Positions 8,813 to 18,884 of a stretch of DNA of 64,000 nt are shown here, in pieces; the stretch's first letter is position 1, and every line of letters begins with the position of its first letter. The DNA comes from Pluralibacter sp. UBA7423 (GTDB taxonomy: Bacteria; Pseudomonadota; Gammaproteobacteria; Enterobacterales; Enterobacteriaceae): contig DKMD01000026.1 in NCBI GenBank assembly GCA_002470465.1, forward strand, positions 1 through 64,000, in the 5' to 3' direction. The translations under genes and the position numbers were made by a program. The notes under the pieces are model-generated. The model searched no databases, was not told the origin of the DNA, and saw nothing but the letters and a program-made list of their open reading frames with translations.

Positions 8813-9597
8813 TTCCCGCTGAACTGTGGCTGACGTTTATTCATAAAGGCGCTGACGCCTTCACGGTAATCGGCACTGCGCCCGGCCATGCGCTGGTAGT
8901 CGCGCTCGAGATCGAGCTGCGCTTCCAGCGAGTTGGTTTCGGCAGCGTTAATCGCCTGCTTGATCAGACCCAGGCCGTAGGTTGGCTGCGTCGCCAGATG
9001 GCGCGCCAGCTGCCCGGCGGTATCGCTCAACTGTGCGTCTTCCACCACCTGCCAGATCATGCCCCATTGCTGAGCCTGTTCGGCGCTCAGTTTATCGCCC
9101 AGCAGCGCCAGCGCCATTGCACGAGCACGCCCCGCCACGCGTGGCAGCAGCCACGTACCGCCGCAGTCAGGAATGAGACCGAGCTTGCTGAAGGCCATCA
9201 CGAAATTCGCTGAGCGCGCAGCAATCACGATATCGCAGCCGAGCGCTAACGTGGCCCCCGCGCCCGCCGCCACGCCGTTTACCGCACAAATGATGGGTTT
9301 AGGTAGCTTTGCCAGGCGCTTTACCAGCGGGTTGTAGAAAGTTTCCACGGAGTAACCCAGATCCGGAGCCGGGCCGTTCGGGTCGACGTTGCGATCGTTC
9401 AGATCCTGCCCGGCGCAAAAGCCGCGCCCGGCGCCGGTAATCAGCAAACAGCGGATGGAGTCGTCGCGTTCGGCCTGGGTCAGGCACTCTGCAAGCTGCT
9501 TGTGCATAACGTCGTTAAAGCTGTTCAGCCTGTCCGGACGGTTGAGGGTCAGGGTCATCACACCGTGCTCAACGTGGCTGAGAATAAAAGCATCCAT
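8809..9597 (-). CDS. paaG: PaaG, 1,2-epoxyphenylacetyl-CoA isomerase
   Basis: Crotonase-fold enzyme of 262 residues. It converts the ring epoxide into oxepin-CoA and also shifts double bonds in the later beta-oxidation steps. The fold's CoA-binding/oxyanion region GRGFCAGQDLNDRN (about 57-70) and AVNGVAAGAGATLALGCD (about 106-123) are clear. It starts two bases after the paaF stop and shares its last four bases with paaH. Confidence 0.96.
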   Translation of the reverse strand: MDAFILSHVEHGVMTLTLNRPDRLNSFNDVMHKQLAECLTQAERDDSIRCLLITGAGRGFCAGQDLNDRNVDPNGPAPDLGYSVETFYNPLVKRLAKLPKPIICAVNGVAAGAGATLALGCDIVIAARSANFVMAFSKLGLIPDCGGTWLLPRVAGRARAMALALLGDKLSAEQAQQWGMIWQVVEDAQLSDTAGQLARHLATQPTYGLGLIKQAINAAETNSLEAQLDLERDYQRMAGRSADYREGVSAFMNKRQPQFSGK

Positions 9598-9599
9598 GA

Positions 9600-10367
9600 T
9601 TAGCGTCCTTTGAAGTCGGGTTGGCGTTTGGCAAGAAACGCGGCAATGCCTTCACGGCGATCGTCGGTGGCGCTGAGCAGCGTGAACAGCTGGCGCTCCT
9701 GAGCCAGCCCGGCGCTGAGGCTCACTTCCTGGGACTGACGCAGCGCCTGCTTCGCGGCCTGCAGCGCCAGTGGGGAGTGCTTCGCCATCTGTGCGGCAAG
9801 CGTCAGCGCGTATTCCGTGGTTAATTCGGCCGGGTGTACTTCACTGACCAGCCCGGCCTGCTGCGCGCGCTGTGCATTAATGGCTTTGCCTGTCAGCACC
9901 ATCTGCGTCGCCAGCGATTTACCGACGGCGCGAATCAGCCGCTGCGTACCACCTGCGCCCGGCATGATGCCGAGGGTAATTTCCGGCAGGCCGAACGAAG
10001 CGTTGTCGCCTGCCACCACCACGTCGCACAGCAGGGCCATTTCGCAGCCCGCGCCCAGCGCGTAGCCGTTCACTGCGGCAATCAGCGGTTTGGTGAACGC
10101 ATCAATACGTGCCCAGATCCGTGGACGAATATCGCTGAGCGTGGCGGCCAGATCTTTTTCCGCCATTTCCTGTAAATCGGCTCCCGCCGCGAAACACCGC
10201 TCGTTGCCAGTGATGACCACCGCGCCAATGGAACTGTCCTGCTGCGCAGCGTCCAGCGCATCGGCAATCTGCGTTAACAGCGCATTATTCAGGGCATTAC
10301 GCGCCTGCGGACGGTTGAGCGTCAGCAGCAGTACGCGTTCATGCAGGCTTTTCACTAATTCGCTCAT
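9600..10367 (-). CDS. paaF: PaaF, 2,3-dehydroadipyl-CoA hydratase
   Basis: Enoyl-CoA hydratase of 255 residues that hydrates 2,3-dehydroadipyl-CoA. Motifs NERCFAAGADLQEMAEKD (about 57) and AVNGYALGAGCEMALLCD (about 96-113) plus GLPEITLGIMPGAGGTQR with the catalytic glutamates (about 123-140) are present. The start 10367 (MSELVKSLHE) is taken because it gives the E. coli length; it overlaps the paaE stop by four bases. Confidence 0.96.
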   Translation of the reverse strand: MSELVKSLHERVLLLTLNRPQARNALNNALLTQIADALDAAQQDSSIGAVVITGNERCFAAGADLQEMAEKDLAATLSDIRPRIWARIDAFTKPLIAAVNGYALGAGCEMALLCDVVVAGDNASFGLPEITLGIMPGAGGTQRLIRAVGKSLATQMVLTGKAINAQRAQQAGLVSEVHPAELTTEYALTLAAQMAKHSPLALQAAKQALRQSQEVSLSAGLAQERQLFTLLSATDDRREGIAAFLAKRQPDFKGR

Positions 10368-11434
10368 GCCATCCCCTTGGCGTCGAAATCGACAATCACG
10401 TCGGCAGTCACCGGCAGCGCCTGGCAGCTCAGCACATAGCCCGCCGCCAGTTCGTCTGGTTCGAGGCTGTAGTTGGTCGCCATCGACACTTCCCCGCGCA
10501 GCACTTTGCATTTACAGGTCGCACAGACGCCGCCTTTGCAGGCGTATGGCAGATCCGCGCCCTGGCGCAGCGCCGCGTCGAGAATGCTTTCGTCTTCGCC
10601 GGAAAGGACGATCGCGCGGTCGCGTCCGTCCTGGCGAATCGTGACCGTCTGGCCGTCAGCCTGCACGCTGGAGGCATGGCGAACGGCGCTGCCCGGCGTG
10701 TTAAAGCGCTCAAGGTGAATCGCTTTCGCAGGCATACCAAGTTCAACCAGAGCGGCTTCGGCGTCGTCCATCATTGCCGCCGGACCACAGATAAAGGCCT
10801 CGTCAAACTGGCTGAAGTTGAGCAGCGTTTTTGACAGCGCGTACAGCTTTTCGCCGTCGATACGACCGTGCAGTAAGGCGCTGTCGAGCGTTTCCTGGCT
10901 GAAAATACAAACCAGCTGCAGGCGCGTCGGGTATTTGTCTTTCAGGTCGGCCAGCAGCTGGCGAAACATCATGCTCTGGCTGCTGCGATTGCCGTAAATC
11001 ACCGTGAACTGGCTTTTCGGCTCCGCCTGCAAGGTGGTTTCGGCGATGGCCAGCATCGGCGTGATACCTGAACCTGCGGCAATGGCCAGATAGTGACCGT
11101 TGCGCTCCGGTTGGGCCTGATAGCCAAAATTGCCCTGCGGGATCATCACTTCCAGCGCCATGCCCGCTTTGATTTCGTCACGGGCATAGCGGGAGAAGCG
11201 CCCGCCTTCGATAGCCTTCACCGCCACGCTGATTTCACCGGGCACGGCGCGGCGGCAGATGGAATAACAGCGGCGCAGCTCTTCGCCCGCCAGCTGTGTT
11301 TTCAGGGTCAGGTGCTGGCCCGGACGGAACGCGTAGGCGCTTTGTAAATCGTCCGGCACCGCAAAAGTAATGGTCACCGCATCGCGGGTTTGTGGCTCCA
11401 CTTTTGCCACCGTCAGCGAATGAAACGTCGTCAT
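10364..11434 (-). CDS. paaE: PaaE, reductase subunit of phenylacetyl-CoA epoxidase
   Basis: NADPH-dependent electron-transfer subunit (356 residues). The N-terminal FAD domain has RCYSICR near residue 53, a nucleotide-binding part has AAGSGITPML near 115, and a plant-type 2Fe-2S ferredoxin domain at the C-terminus has CKGGVCATCKC (about 302) with the fourth cysteine in LSCQA. It feeds electrons to the di-iron centre of PaaA. Start 11434 (MTTFHSLTVAK) matches E. coli; the longer open frame is not needed. Confidence 0.97.
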   Translation of the reverse strand: MTTFHSLTVAKVEPQTRDAVTITFAVPDDLQSAYAFRPGQHLTLKTQLAGEELRRCYSICRRAVPGEISVAVKAIEGGRFSRYARDEIKAGMALEVMIPQGNFGYQAQPERNGHYLAIAAGSGITPMLAIAETTLQAEPKSQFTVIYGNRSSQSMMFRQLLADLKDKYPTRLQLVCIFSQETLDSALLHGRIDGEKLYALSKTLLNFSQFDEAFICGPAAMMDDAEAALVELGMPAKAIHLERFNTPGSAVRHASSVQADGQTVTIRQDGRDRAIVLSGEDESILDAALRQGADLPYACKGGVCATCKCKVLRGEVSMATNYSLEPDELAAGYVLSCQALPVTADVIVDFDAKGMA

Positions 11435-11441
11435 GGCAACC

Positions 11442-11939
11442 TCAAATACATTTAAAGTAATCAAAGGGTTCCCGGCAGCTGTCGCAGCGATAAAGCGCTT
11501 TACAGGCCGTGGAACCGAATTCGGAGATCATCGTGGTGTGGGTGCTGCCGCAGCGCGGACAGGCAACGTCTTTCGGCATTTCTGCATGACAGGCGTGGGC
11601 CTGCGGCGGGCTGATGCCGTACTGGCGCAGGCGCTCGCGGGCGTCCGGCGTCATCCAGTCGGTGGTCCACGGCGGATCAAGTTGCAGCACGATGTGCACC
11701 GGCGTGAAGCCGTGGGCGGTCATCACCGAGCGAATCTCAGCGAGCAGGTGTTCCGTCGCCGGGCAGCCTGAATAGGTCGGCGTGAAGCCCACTATCCAGC
11801 CTTCACCCTGCTGCGCAACGCTGCGCACCATCCCTAAATCGGTGATGGTCAGCACCGGCACTTCCGGGTCAGCGATCTGACTCAGCAGCGTCCAGACCTG
11901 GTGCACTTCCGCTGACGCAATTTCCGCAAGACGTTGCAT
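11442..11939 (-). CDS. paaD: PaaD, epoxidase assembly protein (DUF59)
   Basis: A 165-residue protein with an N-terminal MIP18/DUF59 domain (about 10-105, including the conserved TPTYSGCPATEH) and a C-terminal four-cysteine zinc-like cluster (CPRCGS and CKALYRCDSC). PaaD is needed for active epoxidase in E. coli, probably for maturation of its metal centre, but is not part of the enzyme itself. Seven bases separate it from paaE. Confidence 0.95.
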   Translation of the reverse strand: MQRLAEIASAEVHQVWTLLSQIADPEVPVLTITDLGMVRSVAQQGEGWIVGFTPTYSGCPATEHLLAEIRSVMTAHGFTPVHIVLQLDPPWTTDWMTPDARERLRQYGISPPQAHACHAEMPKDVACPRCGSTHTTMISEFGSTACKALYRCDSCREPFDYFKCI

Positions 11940-11948
11940 AGTTCCTCC

Positions 11949-12704
11949 TTACCACTGCTGACCGGGATACGAACGCTGCAGATACTGCATCTCTGCCAGC
12001 ATCGGCCCGAGGTGTTCGGTATGCAGACCCTGCTTGCCGCCGGTGCGATAAGCCTGTTCGCCAGGCACGATCAGTTCAGCTGCGTTCAGGGCGCTGGTGA
12101 TTTCCGCCTGCCACTCATCACGCAGTTCGCGCGGATCAACGGCGATGCCCTGAGCCACCAGGTCGAGCTCCAGCTCATCGGCCTGGAACAGTTCAGCGGT
12201 AAAGCGCCACAGGTTGTCGATGGCCGCCTGCATACGCCGGGCGGAGAGTTCAGTACCACCGCCCAGACGCTCAACCCAGCCACGGCTGAAGCGCAGGTGA
12301 TAGCGGGCTTCTTTGATGGCTTTGGCTGCGATGGCGGCTATTTGCGCGTCTTTGCTGGCGACCAGTCGGCTGAACAGCGCCACGTGCCAGGCATCCATAA
12401 ACAGCTGGCGGGCCAGCGTGTCGGCAAAGTTGCCGTTCGGCTGCTCCACCAGCAGCACATTGAGGAACTGGCGCTCATCGCGATTGAAGGCCAATGTGTC
12501 TTCGTCGCCATTGCCCTGACGTTCGGCGGCATAGCTGAGGAAATTGCGTGACTGACCCAGCAGATCGAGACCGATGTTAGCGAGGGCCAGATCGATTTCC
12601 AGCTCCGGCGCATGGCCGCACCAGGCAGAAAGACGCTGGGCCAGTACCAGGCAGTTGTCACCGAGGCGCAGCGCGTAGGTGGATACAGGATCGTGATTCA
12701 TCAT
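11949..12704 (-). CDS. paaC: PaaC, structural subunit of phenylacetyl-CoA epoxidase
   Basis: Ferritin-like subunit of 251 residues that pairs with the catalytic PaaA; it keeps the helical bundle but lacks a working di-iron site in the known complex. The sequence (LGDNCLVLAQRLSAWCGHAP, EARYHLRFSRGW) follows E. coli throughout. I placed the start at ATG 12704 because GAGG lies at good spacing; a GTG at 12716 that overlaps the paaB stop would add four residues, and the next ATG removes one. Confidence 0.95.
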   Translation of the reverse strand: MMNHDPVSTYALRLGDNCLVLAQRLSAWCGHAPELEIDLALANIGLDLLGQSRNFLSYAAERQGNGDEDTLAFNRDERQFLNVLLVEQPNGNFADTLARQLFMDAWHVALFSRLVASKDAQIAAIAAKAIKEARYHLRFSRGWVERLGGGTELSARRMQAAIDNLWRFTAELFQADELELDLVAQGIAVDPRELRDEWQAEITSALNAAELIVPGEQAYRTGGKQGLHTEHLGPMLAEMQYLQRSYPGQQW

Positions 12705-12712
12705 GCCCCGCC

Positions 12713-13000
12713 TCACATATGCTCGATGCCGTCAGGCAGGGTGTAGAACGTCGGGTGACGGTAGATTTTGCTCTCCGCCGGATCGAAGAACTCACCGCGC
12801 TCTTCCGGCTGCGAGGCCACGATCTCGCTCGCCTTCACCACCCAGATGGAGCAGCCTTCGCTGCGGCGGGTGTAAGCATCGCGGGCGTTTTCCAGCGCCA
12901 TGCGATCGTCGGCGGCGTGCAGGCTGCCCACGTGACGGTGGGATAACCCCTGTTTGCTGCGAACGAACACTTCATATAAAGGCCAGTAGACATTGCTCAT
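12713..13000 (-). CDS. paaB: PaaB, epoxidase complex subunit
   Basis: Small subunit of 95 residues of the PaaABCE monooxygenase, needed to hold the PaaAC pairs together. The sequence MSNVYWPLYEVFVRSKQGLS and the WVVKASEIVAS stretch are typical. It lies 11 bases downstream of paaA and 8 bases before paaC. Confidence 0.96.
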   Translation of the reverse strand: MSNVYWPLYEVFVRSKQGLSHRHVGSLHAADDRMALENARDAYTRRSEGCSIWVVKASEIVASQPEERGEFFDPAESKIYRHPTFYTLPDGIEHM

Positions 13001-13011
13001 CGTTATTCTCC

Positions 13012-13941
13012 TTATGCTGCGTTGCGGGCCTGCTGTTTTTTGGCGTGCGCCAGCGCGGCTTCCCGCACCCAGGCGCCCTCTTCCCAGGCTTTACGCTTGG
13101 CGGCCAGACGCTCGTGGTTGCACACGCCGCGTCCGTTAATCACTTCGTTAAATTCATGCCAGTCGATCTCACCGAATCGATACTGACCGGTGGTTTCATC
13201 CAGCGTCAGATCGTTATCCGGCACGGTCATGCCAAGCATTTCTACCTGCGGAACGGTGTTGTCGACAAAGCGCTGGCGCAGTTCGTCGTTACCAAAACGT
13301 TTGATCTTCCAGGCCAAGCTCTGGGCGCTGTTCGGTGAGCTGTCGTCATTCGGCCCGAACATCATCAGCGCAGGCCACCAGAAGCGATTGATGGCGTCCT
13401 GCAACATGGCACGCTGTTCCCGGCTGCCGTTCGCCAGCGCCATGCAGGCCTCAAAGCCCTGGCGCTGATGGAAGCTCTCTTCCTTACAGATTTTCACCAT
13501 CGCGCGGGCATACGGACCGTAGGAAGTGCGACACAGCGCCACCTGGTTCACGATGGCTGCGCCGTCCACCAGCCAGCCGATCACGCCGATGTCGGCCCAG
13601 CTCAGCGTCGGATAGTTGAAGATCGAGGAGTACTTCATGCGGCCATCTAGCATCTTCTGGTAGATGTCTTCGCGGGCGCAGCCGAGAGTTTCAGCGGCGC
13701 TGTAGAGATAGAGGCCATGCCCCGCTTCGTCCTGCACTTTAGCGAGCAGGATCGCTTTGCGGCGCAGGCTGGGTGCGCGGGTGATCCAGTTGCCTTCCGG
13801 CAGCATGCCGACAATTTCGGAGTGGGCGTGCTGTCCGATCTGGCGGATCAGGGTTTTACGGTACGCCTCGGGCATCCAGTCCTGCGGCTCGATGGCCGTC
13901 TCTTCGGCGATCTTCGCGTCAAAGCGTTGTTCTTCAGTCAC
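13012..13941 (-). CDS. paaA: PaaA, catalytic subunit of phenylacetyl-CoA epoxidase
   Basis: Di-iron oxygenase subunit of 309 residues that epoxidises the CoA-activated aromatic ring. Ligand-bearing motifs are visible: [17 protein letters not shown] (E-x-x-H) near residue 70 and [13 protein letters not shown] (second E-x-x-H) near 150. The start is GTG 13941, preceded by AAAGGTG; this gives exactly the E. coli length, whereas the open frame continues upstream into the operator region. First gene of the minus-strand operon. Confidence 0.97.
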   Translation of the reverse strand: MTEEQRFDAKIAEETAIEPQDWMPEAYRKTLIRQIGQHAHSEIVGMLPEGNWITRAPSLRRKAILLAKVQDEAGHGLYLYSAAETLGCAREDIYQKMLDGRMKYSSIFNYPTLSWADIGVIGWLVDGAAIVNQVALCRTSYGPYARAMVKICKEESFHQRQGFEACMALANGSREQRAMLQDAINRFWWPALMMFGPNDDSSPNSAQSLAWKIKRFGNDELRQRFVDNTVPQVEMLGMTVPDNDLTLDETTGQYRFGEIDWHEFNEVINGRGVCNHERLAAKRKAWEEGAWVREAALAHAKKQQARNAA

Positions 13942-14229
13942 ATTGTCACCTTTATGATTCCCATTTGATTCACATTTAGCTTCATTGTGAATCATATTGT
14001 TTATGAGAAGTTACATAATGGTTAACTAAAACCCCAAGAACGCTTTGTGTATTCTGTGAGCGGTATCGCAGAGTAAATCCTGTAATCCATAAATAACAAT
14101 AAGTTAACTATTAAAGACATATAGACAAGGATCGCATTGTTAATAAATTATTAAATTCAGGATTGATTTTTATGATTCATAATAAAACTATGTATAGCGA
14201 TATGACGTAACATTTTACGGAGAAGCAAG
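13942..14229. promoter_or_regulatory. Divergent paaA-paaZ control region with PaaX half-sites
   Basis: An AT-rich 288-base gap between divergent paaA and paaZ. It holds TGATTC at 13955-13960 and 13966-13971, its complement GAATCA at 13989-13994, and another TGATTC at 14173-14178 close to paaZ. The pair 13966/13994 is an inverted repeat with a 17-base spacer. PaaX represses both promoters in E. coli, with CRP and IHF assisting. The exact -35/-10 boxes were not resolved. Confidence 0.7.
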
Positions 14230-16269
14230 ATGCAGCAGTTAACCAGTTTCTTATCCGGCAGCTGGCAGTCTGGCCGGGGCCGCGAACGCACCATCAATCA
14301 CGCCATTACGGGCGAAGCGCTGTTTTCCGTTACCAGCGAAGGTCTGGATATGGCACAGGCGCGCCGCTATGCCATCGAACATGGCGGCAATGCGCTCGGC
14401 AAAATGACCTTTGTGGAACGCGCCGCGATGCTAAAAGCGGTGGCGAAACATTTGCTGGAGCAAAAAGAGGTGTTCTATGCCCTCTCCGCACAGACCGGCG
14501 CAACCCGCGCCGATAGCTGGGTGGATATCGAAGGCGGGATCGGCACGCTGTTCACCTACGCGGGCCTCGGCGCACGCGAGCTGCCGGACGACGTTTTGTG
14601 GCCGGAAGATGAGCTGATTCCCTTATCAAAAAACGGCGGCTTCGCGGCCCGTCACGTGCTGACGGCAAAATCCGGCGTGGCCGTTCATATCAACGCCTTT
14701 AACTTCCCCTGCTGGGGGATGCTGGAAAAACTGGCCCCCACCTGGCTTGCCGGAATGCCCGCCATCATCAAACCGGCCACCGCCAGCGCGCAGGTCACCC
14801 AGGCAATGGTAAAAGCCATCGTCGACAGCGGCCTGGTACCGGACGGGGCCATCAGCCTGATTTGCGGCGGTGCGGGCGATCTTCTGGACCAGCTGGATTT
14901 CCAGGACGTGGTGACCTTTACCGGCTCAGCGCAAACCGGACAGTCGCTGCGCATTCACCCGAACATCGTCAAAAACTCGATTCCGTTCACCATGGAAGCA
15001 GACTCCCTGAACTGCTGTGTGCTGGGCGAAGACGTCACGCCGGAGCAGCCTGAATTCGCGCTGTTTATCCGCGAAGTGGTGCGCGAGATGACCGCCAAGG
15101 CGGGTCAGAAATGTACCGCCATTCGCCGTATTATCGTGCCGCAGTCGCAGACTGAAGCGGTAAGCGAAGCGCTGATTGCCCGTTTGCAGGGCGTGAAAGT
15201 CGGCGATCCGGAGGTGGAAGGCGTGAAAATGGGTTCACTGGTGAATGCTGAACAGCGTGCCGACGTACAGCAAAAAGTGGATGCGTTAGTGGCCGCAGGC
15301 TGTGAAATTCGCCTCGGCGGCAAGGCCGATCTGCATGCCGCGGGCGCGTTCTTCCCGCCAACGCTGCTGTTTTGCCCGCAGCCGGAGGAAAGCCCTGCCG
15401 TTCACGCCATTGAGGCATTTGGCCCGGTGGCGACGCTGATGCCGTATCAGACCCGCGAGCAGAGCCTGGCGCTGGCGCGTGCCGGACAAGGCAGCCTTGC
15501 AGGCACGCTGGTGACCGCCGACGGCGATATCGCCCGCGAGTTTATTCTGGGCGCAGCGCGTGCGCACGGCCGTATTCAGATCCTCAATGAAGAGTCGTCG
15601 AAAGAGTCCACCGGGCACGGTTCTCCGTTACCACAGCTGTTGCACGGTGGCCCCGGTCGCGCGGGCGGTGGTGAAGAGCTGGGTGGTCTGCGTGCAGTGA
15701 AACATTACCTGCAGCGTACCGCCGTTCAGGGGAGCCCAACGATGCTCGCCAGCATCGGTAAACAGTGGGTGCGCGGCGCAAAGGTGCAGGAAGACCGCGT
15801 TCACCCGTTCCGCAAATACTTCGAAGAGCTGCAGCCGGGCGACAGCCTGCTGACTGCCCGTCGCACGATGACCGAAGCGGACATCGTCAACTTCGCCTGC
15901 CTGAGCGGCGATCACTTCTACGCTCACATGGACAAAATCGGCGCAGCGGAATCCATGTTCGGTGAGCGCGTTGTGCACGGCTACTTTGTGATTTCTGCCG
16001 CAGCGGGCCTGTTTGTGGATGCGGGCGTCAGCCCGGTGATCGCTAACTACGGTATGGAGAACCTGCGCTTTATCGAACCGGTAAAACCCGGCGACACGCT
16101 GCAGGTGCGGCTGACCGTGAAGCGCAAAACCGTTAAACGCCAGAAAACTGCCGAAGACAAGGCAACCGGCGTGGTGGAATGGGCCGTTGAGGTGTTTAAC
16201 CAGCACCATCAGCCCGTGGCGCTCTACTCCATTCTGACGCTGGTCGCGCGTCAGCACGGCGATTTCTAA
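14230..16269 (+). CDS. paaZ: PaaZ, oxepin-CoA hydrolase / semialdehyde dehydrogenase
   Basis: Bifunctional fusion of 679 residues (E. coli: 681). The N-terminal aldehyde dehydrogenase (about 1-515) has the active cysteine in [10 protein letters not shown] near 295 and oxidises the ring-opened semialdehyde. The C-terminal MaoC-type enoyl hydratase (about 540-679, [14 protein letters not shown]) opens oxepin-CoA. It is transcribed alone, divergent from paaA, with a GGAG ribosome site before ATG and a strong terminator behind. Confidence 0.97.
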   Translation: MQQLTSFLSGSWQSGRGRERTINHAITGEALFSVTSEGLDMAQARRYAIEHGGNALGKMTFVERAAMLKAVAKHLLEQKEVFYALSAQTGATRADSWVDIEGGIGTLFTYAGLGARELPDDVLWPEDELIPLSKNGGFAARHVLTAKSGVAVHINAFNFPCWGMLEKLAPTWLAGMPAIIKPATASAQVTQAMVKAIVDSGLVPDGAISLICGGAGDLLDQLDFQDVVTFTGSAQTGQSLRIHPNIVKNSIPFTMEADSLNCCVLGEDVTPEQPEFALFIREVVREMTAKAGQKCTAIRRIIVPQSQTEAVSEALIARLQGVKVGDPEVEGVKMGSLVNAEQRADVQQKVDALVAAGCEIRLGGKADLHAAGAFFPPTLLFCPQPEESPAVHAIEAFGPVATLMPYQTREQSLALARAGQGSLAGTLVTADGDIAREFILGAARAHGRIQILNEESSKESTGHGSPLPQLLHGGPGRAGGGEELGGLRAVKHYLQRTAVQGSPTMLASIGKQWVRGAKVQEDRVHPFRKYFEELQPGDSLLTARRTMTEADIVNFACLSGDHFYAHMDKIGAAESMFGERVVHGYFVISAAAGLFVDAGVSPVIANYGMENLRFIEPVKPGDTLQVRLTVKRKTVKRQKTAEDKATGVVEWAVEVFNQHHQPVALYSILTLVARQHGDF

Positions 16270-16278
16270 CGGATAACG

Positions 16279-16325
16279 CGCGCTACCCGGCAATCATCCA
16301 CATCGTTGCCGGGTAGCGCGTTGTT
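16279..16325 (+). terminator. paaZ terminator
   Basis: A 15-bp stem (cgcgctacccggcaa with ttgccgggtagcgcg, about 16279-16320) followed by a short T-rich tail ends the paaZ transcript 10 bases after its stop codon. Confidence 0.75.
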
Positions 16326-16364
16326 TGCCCGGCCTGCATAGCATCCCCCTCAAATTCACCAACC

Positions 16365-16402
16365 TGGCAAATCTGACAAAACGGCTGGCAGGTGCAGACA
16401 AA
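16365..16402 (+). promoter_or_regulatory. FeaR-type sites upstream of tynA
   Basis: TGGCA-N8-AAA at 16365-16380 fits the published FeaR pattern TGNCA-N8-AAA exactly. A second TGGCA starts 21 bases later (16386), and its AAA is one base off phase (16400-16402). Two half-sites spaced by two DNA turns are typical of AraC-family activators. Matching sites occur at feaB. Confidence 0.7.
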
Positions 16403-16485
16403 CACCGTGCACCTGCCCGCTGCTAGGGTGAGCATGTCGCAACTCAACACAACACCAATATACTGATAATAAGACGAGGCTAACG

Positions 16486-18741
16486 ATGACGATTTCCGCC
16501 CGCAAAACGGCGCTGGCTATGGCCGTTGCCCTGATGTGCAGTTGGCAAACACCCGTCTTCGCCCACGGCGGCGAAGCCCATATGCTCCCGATGGACAAAA
16601 CGCTGCAGGATTTCGGCGCCGACGTGCAGTGGGATGATTACGCCCGGATGTTCACCATCGCCAAAGACGGCGCGTACGTGAAGGTCAAGCCAGGGGCCAA
16701 AACGGCCATCGTCAACGGCAAAACTCTGACGCTTCAGGTGCCGGTGGTAATGAAGGATAAGAAAGCCTGGATTTCAGATACGTTCATCAACGACGTGTTC
16801 CAGTCCGGGCTGGATCAGACTTTCCAGGTCGAGAAAAAGCCACATCCGCTGAATGCGCTGACCGCTGAGGAAATCAAGGAAGCGGTGGAGATTGTTAAAG
16901 CCTCGCCGGACTACAAGCCCAACACCCGCTTCACTCAGATTGCGCTGGCCGAGCCTGAGAAAAACAAAGTCTGGGACTTCGTGCTGCACGACAAAGCCGT
17001 TGACGAGCCGCGGCTGGCGAACGTCACCATGCTCGACGGTAAACACATTATTGAGAGCCAGGTCGATCTGCAAAGCAAAAAAGTCCTGCACTGGGAGCCG
17101 ATTAAAGACGCCCACGGCATGGTACTGCTGGACGATTTCGCCACCGTACAAAACGTGATTAACGCCAGTAAAGAGTTTGCCGATGTGCTGAAGAAGCATG
17201 GCATAACGGACACGACTAAAGTTGTCACCACGCCGCTGACCGTCGGCTATTTTGACGGCAAGGACGGCCTGAAGCAGGAAGATCGCCTGCTGAAGGTGGT
17301 GAGCTATCTCGACACCGGCGACGGCAACTACTGGGCTCACCCGATTGAGAACCTGGTGGCGGTGGTGGATTTAGAACAGAAGAAAATCATCAAGATTGAA
17401 GAAGGCCCGGTGATCCCGGTGCCGATGACCCCGCGCCCGTACGATGGTCGTGACCGCGTGGTGCCGAAAATAAAACCGCTGGATATCATTGAGCCGGAAG
17501 GCAAAAACTACACCATCACCGGTGACATGATCCACTGGCAAAACTGGGATTTCCACGTGCGCCTGGACTCCCGCGTCGGGCCGATTCTGTCGACGGTGAC
17601 GTACAACAACAACGGCACCAGACGTAAAGTGATGTATGAAGGCTCACTCGGCGGCATGATCGTACCGTACGGCGATCCGGACGTGGGCTGGTACTTCAAG
17701 GCCTATCTGGATTCCGGCGACTACGGGATGGGCACCCTGACCTCCTCCATCGCCCGCGGCAAAGATGCGCCGACGAACGCCGTCCTGCTGGATGAAACCA
17801 TCGCCGATTACAGCGGGAAGCCGATGGATATCCCGCACGCCATCGCCGTATTCGAACGTTACGCCGGGCCGGAGTATAAGCATCAGGAAATGGGCCAGCC
17901 GAACGTCAGCACCGAGCGCCGCGAGCTGGTTGTGCGCTGGATCAGCACCGTCGGCAACTATGATTATATCTTCGACTGGGTATTCCATGACAACGGCGTG
18001 ATTGGCATTGATGCGGGCGCGACGGGGATTGAAGCAGTGAAAGGCGTGCTGGCAAAAACCATGCACGATCCGAGCGCGAAAGACGACACCAGATACGGCA
18101 CGCTTATCGACCACAATATTGTTGGCACCACGCACCAGCACATCTATAACTTCCGTCTCGATCTGGACGTGGATGGTGAAAACAACAAGCTGGTGGCGAT
18201 GGATCCTGACGTGAAGCCAAACACCGCGGGCGGCCCGCGCACCAGTACGATGCAGATTGATCAGCACGACATCGGCACCGAACAGGAGGCGGCGCAGAAG
18301 TTCGACCCGGGCACCATTCGTCTGCTGAGCAACACCAGCAAAGAGAACCGCATGGGGAACCCGGTTTCTTACCAGATTATCCCGTATGCAGGCGGCACGC
18401 ACCCGGTGGCGACCGGCGCGAAATTTGCCCCGGACGAGTGGATTTATCACCGTCTGAGCTTTATGGATAAGCAGCTGTGGGTGACGCGCTACAAGGCGGA
18501 TGAACGCTATCCGGAAGGCAAATACCCTAACCGTTCCACCCACGACACAGGCCTTGGCCAGTACAGCAAGGATAACGAATCGCTGGATAATCAGGACGAT
18601 GTGGTGTGGATAACCACCGGCACGACGCACGTCGCCCGCGCCGAAGAGTGGCCAATTATGCCGACCGAATGGGTTCACGCGCTGCTGAAGCCGTGGAACT
18701 TCTTCGATGAGACGCCGACGTTGGGTGAGAAGAAAAAGTAA
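16486..18741 (+). CDS. tynA: TynA, periplasmic copper amine oxidase
   Basis: A 751-residue primary amine oxidase that turns phenylethylamine or tyramine into the aldehyde, ammonia and hydrogen peroxide. It has a Sec signal peptide (about residues 1-26, cut near VFA-HGG). The tyrosine converted to topaquinone sits in GNYDY (about 490), and copper-binding histidines are in HQH (about 549). In E. coli it feeds FeaB. It lies downstream of paaZ in the same direction with its own upstream FeaR-like sites, and a REP cluster and terminator follow. Confidence 0.97.
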   Translation: MTISARKTALAMAVALMCSWQTPVFAHGGEAHMLPMDKTLQDFGADVQWDDYARMFTIAKDGAYVKVKPGAKTAIVNGKTLTLQVPVVMKDKKAWISDTFINDVFQSGLDQTFQVEKKPHPLNALTAEEIKEAVEIVKASPDYKPNTRFTQIALAEPEKNKVWDFVLHDKAVDEPRLANVTMLDGKHIIESQVDLQSKKVLHWEPIKDAHGMVLLDDFATVQNVINASKEFADVLKKHGITDTTKVVTTPLTVGYFDGKDGLKQEDRLLKVVSYLDTGDGNYWAHPIENLVAVVDLEQKKIIKIEEGPVIPVPMTPRPYDGRDRVVPKIKPLDIIEPEGKNYTITGDMIHWQNWDFHVRLDSRVGPILSTVTYNNNGTRRKVMYEGSLGGMIVPYGDPDVGWYFKAYLDSGDYGMGTLTSSIARGKDAPTNAVLLDETIADYSGKPMDIPHAIAVFERYAGPEYKHQEMGQPNVSTERRELVVRWISTVGNYDYIFDWVFHDNGVIGIDAGATGIEAVKGVLAKTMHDPSAKDDTRYGTLIDHNIVGTTHQHIYNFRLDLDVDGENNKLVAMDPDVKPNTAGGPRTSTMQIDQHDIGTEQEAAQKFDPGTIRLLSNTSKENRMGNPVSYQIIPYAGGTHPVATGAKFAPDEWIYHRLSFMDKQLWVTRYKADERYPEGKYPNRSTHDTGLGQYSKDNESLDNQDDVVWITTGTTHVARAEEWPIMPTEWVHALLKPWNFFDETPTLGEKKK

Positions 18742-18757
18742 CCCGCATGGGCTTCAA

Positions 18758-18848
18758 ATGCCTGATGGCGCTTCGCTTATCAGGCCTACAGGATCCGCAC
18801 ACGATGCGGGCTTGTAGGCGGATAAGGCGTTTACGCCGCCCTCAGGCA
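18758..18848. repeat. REP pair (BIME) after tynA
   Basis: Two REP-like units in opposite orientation (tgatggcgcttcgcttatcaggcctaca and the inverted tgtaggcggataaggcgtttacgccgcc) lie directly after the tynA stop. They form one edge of the accessory segment between tynA and feaB. Confidence 0.8.
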
Positions 18849-18863
18849 AAACATATTCTTACC

Positions 18864-18884
18864 AGGGCCGAAAGGCCCTTTTTC
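18864..18884 (+). terminator. Terminator after tynA
   Basis: GGGCC-GAAA-GGCCC followed by TTTTTC is a compact intrinsic terminator downstream of tynA, just past the REP pair. Confidence 0.75.

Noticed and set aside
10368..10511. N-terminal extension of paaF
   Set aside because: The extra 48 codons are antisense-free but lie inside paaE's ferredoxin domain in another frame; MSELVK start fits E. coli.
9817..10644. Long plus-strand open frames opposite paaF and paaE
   Set aside because: High-GC shadow frames on the opposite strand of conserved genes, with arginine- and serine-rich nonsense and no ribosome sites.
15628..16293. 221-codon minus-strand frame opposite paaZ
   Set aside because: Shadow of the paaZ hydratase domain; no start signal and no known motif.
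17644..18678. 344-codon minus-strand frame opposite tynA
   Set aside because: Shadow of tynA; composition typical of antisense frames in high-GC genes.
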